The notes under the pieces: generated by a model
Told to the model about the DNA's origin: nothing
The model's database searches: none
What the model saw: only the letters and a program-made list of their open reading frames with translations
DNA from: Streptosporangiaceae bacterium
GTDB lineage: Bacteria; Actinomycetota; Actinomycetes; Streptosporangiales; Streptosporangiaceae
Reading direction: 5' to 3'
Assembly: GCA_030039095.1 (NCBI GenBank)
Contig: JASHQP010000659.1
Coordinates: 1-25,770, forward strand
DNA: 25,770 bases
Program-made: the position numbers and the translations under genes
Part shown: positions 22,011 to 25,770 of the stretch, in pieces
How the letters are laid out: the number at the start of each line of letters is the position of its first letter
Numbering within the stretch: position 1 is the stretch's first letter

Positions 22011-24614
22011 TTGAGCACCATGAGCGACACCCCGAACAGGGCAAGCGCCGTGATCATCGGGGCCGGCATCGTCGGCAACAGCCTCGTCCATCACCTCGCA
22101 CGCCTGGGCTGGCGCGAGCTCGTGCTGGTCGACAAGGGCCCGATGCCGAACCCGGGCGGCTCGACCGGCCACGCCTCGAACTTCATCTTCCCGATCGAGT
22201 ACTCGAAGATGATGATGGAGCTCACCGCCGACAGCACCGAGCAGTACAAGGCGCTCGGCGTGTTCACCGAGAGCGGCGGGATCGAGGTCGCCAGGACCGA
22301 GGCCCGCATGCAGGAGCTGCGCAGGCGGTGCACGCAGGCCAAGGCGTGGGGCATACCGGCGCAGGTGATCTCGCCGGCCGAGGTCGCCAAGCTGGTGCCG
22401 TACCTCGACGAGTCGGTCATCCTCGGCGGCGCCAGCTTCCCCACGGTCGGCGTCGTCGACTCGCTGCGCGCCGGGACGCTGATGCGCGAGAACGCCGTCC
22501 AGCTCGGCGCGCTCACGGTGCTGGCCGGCGCCGAGGTGCTCGGCATCGACACCGACGCCGCCGGGCGGGTCAGCGGCGTCCGGACCACCAAGGGCGACAT
22601 CGAGACCGGCGTCTGCGCAATCTGCTGCGGGGTCTGGTCGCCCCGCATCGCGCGGATGGCGGGCGCCAGGATCCCGCTGACCCCGATCGTGCACCAGATG
22701 ATCAGCGTGGGCCCGATCCCGCTGTTCGCGGACACCCCGGGCGAGATCAGCTACCCGATCGTCCGCGACGTGGACACGAACATGTACGAGCGCCAGCACG
22801 GCGGCGACATGGAGGTCGGCTCCTACGCGCACCGGCCGATCATCGTGGCACCGGACGACATCCCCTCGATCGAGGAGGCGGCGCTCTCCCCGACCGAGAT
22901 GCCGTTCACGCAGGACGACTTCGACCCGCAGCTGATGCAGGCCCTGGAGCTGATGCCGGAGCTGCTCGGCGACGAGCGGGTGGGCATCCGCTACGCGATC
23001 AACGGGCTGATCTCGATGACGCCGGACGGGCACCCGGTGATCGGCGAGACGCCCGAGGTGCCCGGGCTCTGGTCGGTCGCGGCGAGCTGGATCAAGGAAG
23101 GGCCCGGGATCGGCCGGGCCGCCGCCGAGTGGATGAGCGGCGGCGCGCCGGAGATCGACATCCACGAGGCCGACGTCTCCCGGTTCTACGGGCACCAGCG
23201 CACCACCGCGCACGTGACCGCGCGGGCGCGCGAGGCTTTCAACAAGATGTACGGGATCGTGCACCCCGCCGAGCAGTGGGAGTCGGGGCGGCCGGTCAGG
23301 CTGAGCCCGGTTTACGACCGGGAGCGGGACCTCGGCGCGGTGTTCATCGAGACCGCAGGGTGGGAGCGGCCCAACTGGTACGCATCCAACGAGAACCTCC
23401 TTGAACGCTACGCGGGCCGGCTGATGGAGCGGGAGGCGGAGTGGGAGAGCCGCTGGTGGTCACCGATCATCAACGCAGAGCACCTCGCGATGCGCGACGC
23501 CTGCGGGCTCGTCGACCTGTCGGCGTTCGCGGTGTTCGACATCGTCGGGCCGGGCGCGCTCCCCGCCGTGCAGTCGGTCGCGGTGGTGCAGATGGACGTG
23601 CCGGTGGGCCGCGTCGTCTACACCTCGCTGCTCGACGAGCGCGGTGGCTTCCGCGGCGACCTGACGATCATGCGCCTCGGGCCGGAGCGGTTCCGCGTGG
23701 TCACCGGCGGCGCAACCGGGATGATGGACCTGAAGTGGTTCGCCGACCATCTGCCGAGGGAGGATGGGCCGGGGCCGGAGGGTGGGCCGGGCGGGGCGCG
23801 GGTCGGGCCGGGCGGGGCGCTGGCCGGGCCGGGTGGGGCGAAAGCGGTCATCGCCGACCAGACGTCGGCGTGGACCACGCTGGGGCTGTGGGGGCCGCGG
23901 GCCAGGGACGTGCTGTCGTCGGTGGCCTCGGGTGACCTGTCGCACGGCGGGTTCAAGTTCGGGACCTGCCGCGAGATCGAGCTCGGCGGCGTGACCGTGC
24001 TCGCGTCGCGGATCTCCTACGTTGGCGAGCTCGGCTGGGAGCTGTACGCGCCGATCGAGGAGGGCCGCCGGGTCTGGGACACGGTCTGGGAGGCTGGGCA
24101 GCCGCACGGACTGGTGCCGGTCGGCATCGGCGTGTACGGGACCACCGGCAGGCTGGAGAAGGGATACCGCGCGTACGGCGCCGAGCTCGACGGCTCCTAC
24201 GACCTGGTCGAGACCGCGATGGCCCGGCCCAAGGTCAAGGGGCAGGAGTTCCTCGGCAAGGACGCCTACCTCGCGCAGCGGTCGTCGCCGCCATGCGCCC
24301 TGCTGTGCACGCTCACCGTTGACGACCACCGGTCCCCGTCCGGCCAGCTGCGCTACATGCTCGGCGGTGAGCCGATCCTCACCGCCGCCGGCGAGCCCCT
24401 GACCGACGCGAAGGGCCGCCCGTCGTACGTGACCAGCGCGGGATCCGGGCCGTCGGTGGGCAAGCACCTGCTGATGGCGTACCTGCCCGCGGAGCAAGCG
24501 GTGGCGGGAAACCGGCTGGCCGTCGAGTACCTGGGCGAGCAGTACCCGGTCACGGTCGCGGTCGCGGGCTCCACGCCGCTGTTCGACCCTGAGAACGAGC
24601 GGGTCAGGAGCTGA
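22011..24614 (+). CDS. Dimethylglycine/sarcosine dehydrogenase-like FAD oxidase-GcvT fusion
   Basis: The 867-residue protein has an N-terminal D-amino-acid-oxidase-type FAD domain (about 12-395; GAGIVG at 17-22; late RYAINGLISMTPDGHPVIGETP) and a C-terminal GcvT/aminomethyltransferase domain (about 440-860; CGLVDLSAFAVFDIVGPGA, SYVGELGWELY, KGYRAYG). The GSTGHA segment contains H54, at the position where dimethylglycine and sarcosine dehydrogenases attach FAD covalently. The family oxidatively N-demethylates, passing one-carbon units to tetrahydrofolate and electrons to ETF, whose genes follow directly. TTG 22011 has AAAGG 5 bases upstream; ATG 22020 is an alternative. Residues about 586-612 are a Gly/Pro/Ala repeat insertion within the GcvT domain. 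Exact substrate (dimethylglycine, sarcosine or other) is unresolved. Confidence 0.9.
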   Translation: MSTMSDTPNRASAVIIGAGIVGNSLVHHLARLGWRELVLVDKGPMPNPGGSTGHASNFIFPIEYSKMMMELTADSTEQYKALGVFTESGGIEVARTEARMQELRRRCTQAKAWGIPAQVISPAEVAKLVPYLDESVILGGASFPTVGVVDSLRAGTLMRENAVQLGALTVLAGAEVLGIDTDAAGRVSGVRTTKGDIETGVCAICCGVWSPRIARMAGARIPLTPIVHQMISVGPIPLFADTPGEISYPIVRDVDTNMYERQHGGDMEVGSYAHRPIIVAPDDIPSIEEAALSPTEMPFTQDDFDPQLMQALELMPELLGDERVGIRYAINGLISMTPDGHPVIGETPEVPGLWSVAASWIKEGPGIGRAAAEWMSGGAPEIDIHEADVSRFYGHQRTTAHVTARAREAFNKMYGIVHPAEQWESGRPVRLSPVYDRERDLGAVFIETAGWERPNWYASNENLLERYAGRLMEREAEWESRWWSPIINAEHLAMRDACGLVDLSAFAVFDIVGPGALPAVQSVAVVQMDVPVGRVVYTSLLDERGGFRGDLTIMRLGPERFRVVTGGATGMMDLKWFADHLPREDGPGPEGGPGGARVGPGGALAGPGGAKAVIADQTSAWTTLGLWGPRARDVLSSVASGDLSHGGFKFGTCREIELGGVTVLASRISYVGELGWELYAPIEEGRRVWDTVWEAGQPHGLVPVGIGVYGTTGRLEKGYRAYGAELDGSYDLVETAMARPKVKGQEFLGKDAYLAQRSSPPCALLCTLTVDDHRSPSGQLRYMLGGEPILTAAGEPLTDAKGRPSYVTSAGSGPSVGKHLLMAYLPAEQAVAGNRLAVEYLGEQYPVTVAVAGSTPLFDPENERVRS
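23766..23846 (+). repeat. 21-bp in-frame repeats inside the GcvT domain
   Basis: Three 21-base units begin at 23784, 23805 and 23826 with core GGGCCGGG(C/T)GGGGCG, preceded by a degenerate 18-base unit from 23766. Each encodes the heptapeptide GPGGA plus two variable residues. The CCGGGYGGGGC core and its Pro-Gly-Gly-Ala reading frame match the repeats in allantoinase. Confidence 0.85.
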
Positions 24615-24631
24615 GGAGCGGAGGCACAGGC

Positions 24632-25444
24632 ATGGAGATCGCCGTCTGCGTCAAGCGCGTCCCCATGGTCGGCGGCAAGATCGTCGTGACGGCCGACGGC
24701 CAGGACGTGGACACCCGGATGTCCGGGTTCACGGTGAGCCCGCACGAGGAGTGCGCGGTCGAGGAGGCCGTCCGCCTGGTCGAGGCGCACGGCGGCGGCG
24801 TCACCGTGCTCACGCTCGGCCCTCCGGCCGCCGCCGACCAGCTGCGCGACATGCTGTCGCTCGGCGCCACGCGGGCCGTGCTGCTGGAGACCGACGACCG
24901 GGAGTGGGGCCCGATCGCGACCGCCGACGCGATCGTGGCCGAGGTCACCGGCGCCGCGGCCGACCCGGCGCCCCCCGCCAGTCCCGACCCCTCCGCGCCC
25001 CCCGCCCCCCATCTCCCCTACGACCTGCTGCTGTTCGGCAACGAGGCGGCCGACACCGGCAACTACCAGGTTGCCGTGCGGGTGGCCCACGCGCTCGGGC
25101 TGCCGTGCGTGACCGGGATCAAGAACCTCGAGGTCACCGGCGCGGCAGCCCGGGCCAGGCGCGAGTACCGCGGCACCGAGGAGGCCTTCGACATCCCGCT
25201 GCCCGCGGTCGTCTCGGTCAAGGAGGGCATCAACCTGCCCCGGTACCCCTCGCTCCCGGGCCGGCTCCGCGCGAAAAGGGCCACGATCGAAACCCGCGCA
25301 CCACAGTGGCGCGCCGATGGCCTGACCAAGACCGGGCTGCGCGTTCCGGCCGGCGAATCAAAGCGCGCCGAGATCCTCGGTAACGGCGCCGACGCCGTGC
25401 CTGCGCTTGTCGCGCTGCTGGATGAGCTCGGGGTCCTGTCATGA
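24632..25444 (+). CDS. etfB: Electron transfer flavoprotein beta subunit
   Basis: The beta subunit of ETF forms a heterodimer with the alpha subunit encoded next and accepts electrons from dehydrogenases such as the preceding flavoprotein. The 270-residue sequence has MEIAVCVKRVP, the EAVRLVE/VTVLTLGP core, GNEAADTGNYQVAVRVAHALGLP (AMP/ADP-binding region) and the family signature REYRGTEEAFDIPLPAVVSVKEGIN-like stretch followed by PRYPSLPG. GGAGG is 7 bases upstream of ATG 24632. Residues about 108-128, just before the LLFGNEA strand, are a proline-rich low-complexity segment (DPAPPASPDPSAPPAP) encoded by C-rich DNA and not expected in the family. The stop overlaps the alpha-subunit start (ATGA). 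The gene lies 17 bases after the dehydrogenase. Confidence 0.93.
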   Translation: MEIAVCVKRVPMVGGKIVVTADGQDVDTRMSGFTVSPHEECAVEEAVRLVEAHGGGVTVLTLGPPAAADQLRDMLSLGATRAVLLETDDREWGPIATADAIVAEVTGAAADPAPPASPDPSAPPAPHLPYDLLLFGNEAADTGNYQVAVRVAHALGLPCVTGIKNLEVTGAAARARREYRGTEEAFDIPLPAVVSVKEGINLPRYPSLPGRLRAKRATIETRAPQWRADGLTKTGLRVPAGESKRAEILGNGADAVPALVALLDELGVLS

Positions 25445-25770
25445 CGGTCCTGTGCCTGATCGAGCAGGCCGACGGCGGTGACGTGGCCGACGTGTCGCTG
25501 CGCGCCCTGACCTTCGCCCGCACGCTGATCGCCTCGTCAGCGTCATGGATGTACCAAACGACGGCCTCTGACCCGTCGAACGGTACATTCACGCCCGGCG
25601 AGACACCAGCCGAAGTGGCCGGCGGTGCTGGAGTGACCGCCGTGGTGTTCGGGGACATTGCGGCGGCGGCGCCGGCGTTGGCGGAGTACGGGGTGGGCGA
25701 CGCGTACGCGGTCGAGGTCGGCGGGTACGCGCCGCGGGCGTGGGCGCGGGCGCTGTCCGGGCTGGCGGCC
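25441..25770 (+). CDS. etfA: Electron transfer flavoprotein alpha subunit (3' end cut by window)
   Basis: The first 110 codons are present; the FAD-binding C-terminal domain lies beyond the window. The N-terminal domain begins MTVLCLIEQADGGDVADVSLRALTFARTL and continues with AVVFGD and LAEYGVGDAYAVEV, the normal ETF alpha layout. Between ARTL and AVVFG there is an insertion of about 35 residues (31-66: ASSASWMYQTT, then SDPSNGTFTPGETPAE) rich in Ser/Thr. Its DNA, 25541-25620, is about 62 percent GC, clearly lower than the flanking gene. The frame stays open, so the insertion is tolerated or functional. The start is fixed by overlap with the beta-subunit stop. Confidence 0.85.
   Translation, partial: MTVLCLIEQADGGDVADVSLRALTFARTLIASSASWMYQTTASDPSNGTFTPGETPAEVAGGAGVTAVVFGDIAAAAPALAEYGVGDAYAVEVGGYAPRAWARALSGLAA

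Noticed and set aside
23760..23850. Frameshift in the dimethylglycine dehydrogenase homologue at the repeat tract
   Set aside because: The frame continues unchanged on both sides and recognisable GcvT sequence resumes immediately, so it is an in-frame insertion.

Overview
The window is high-GC DNA with GTG and TTG starts, ATGA stop/start overlaps and strong third-position G/C. With DUF3040-like, LLM-class (possibly F420-dependent), PPOX-fold and GH15 trehalase-like genes, this points to a soil-type filamentous actinomycete. The order is probably near Streptosporangiales, Pseudonocardiales or Streptomycetales, but the sequence alone does not fix genus or order. I see no tRNA, rRNA, insertion sequence, prophage or CRISPR array.

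Region 1 (1-7246) is a purine and allantoin module. A truncated DUF3040-like gene on the minus strand has a good promoter flanked by a perfect 14-bp inverted repeat. Divergent from it runs a tight five-gene plus-strand operon: a xanthine dehydrogenase molybdenum subunit, a DUF6986 CitE/HpcH-like aldolase, allantoinase, allantoicase and an LLM-class flavin oxidoreductase. Every junction overlaps. The FAD and iron-sulfur subunits of xanthine dehydrogenase, uricase and ureidoglycolate lyase are not in the window.

Region 2 (7249-12798) has a GH15 glucan hydrolase/trehalase on the minus strand, a GMC (choline dehydrogenase-like) oxidoreductase, and an Orn/Lys/Arg decarboxylase-fold PLP enzyme. A 20-bp tandem repeat separates the converging LLM and GH15 genes.

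Region 3 (12942-15711) holds small accessory genes. The most striking is one 435-residue protein that reads as a RelE/HigB (Gp49-like) toxin fold split by an inserted PspA/IM30 coiled coil and fused at its C-terminus to an Xre-type antitoxin HTH. A GNAT acetyltransferase, a PPOX-fold FMN protein and a heptad-repeat coiled-coil protein follow.

Region 4 (15810-25770) has an IclR regulator (probably leaderless) with an aldehyde dehydrogenase, an orphan nucleotidyltransferase-fold protein and a repeat- and hairpin-rich 302-bp gap. After these come a metallophosphoesterase behind a six-codon leader ORF, an APC permease, a dimethylglycine/sarcosine dehydrogenase-like flavoprotein-GcvT fusion, and both electron-transfer flavoprotein subunits (alpha cut by the window end). 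A dehydrogenase passing electrons to ETF and one-carbon units to folate suggests N-methyl amine (betaine, dimethylglycine, sarcosine) catabolism. The GMC enzyme and aldehyde dehydrogenase could feed it from choline, though they are separated from it.

A recurring oddity is low-complexity, in-frame segments inside otherwise canonical enzymes: Pro-Gly-Gly-Ala repeats in allantoinase and in the dimethylglycine dehydrogenase homologue, a proline-rich loop in ETF beta, and a lower-GC loop in ETF alpha.
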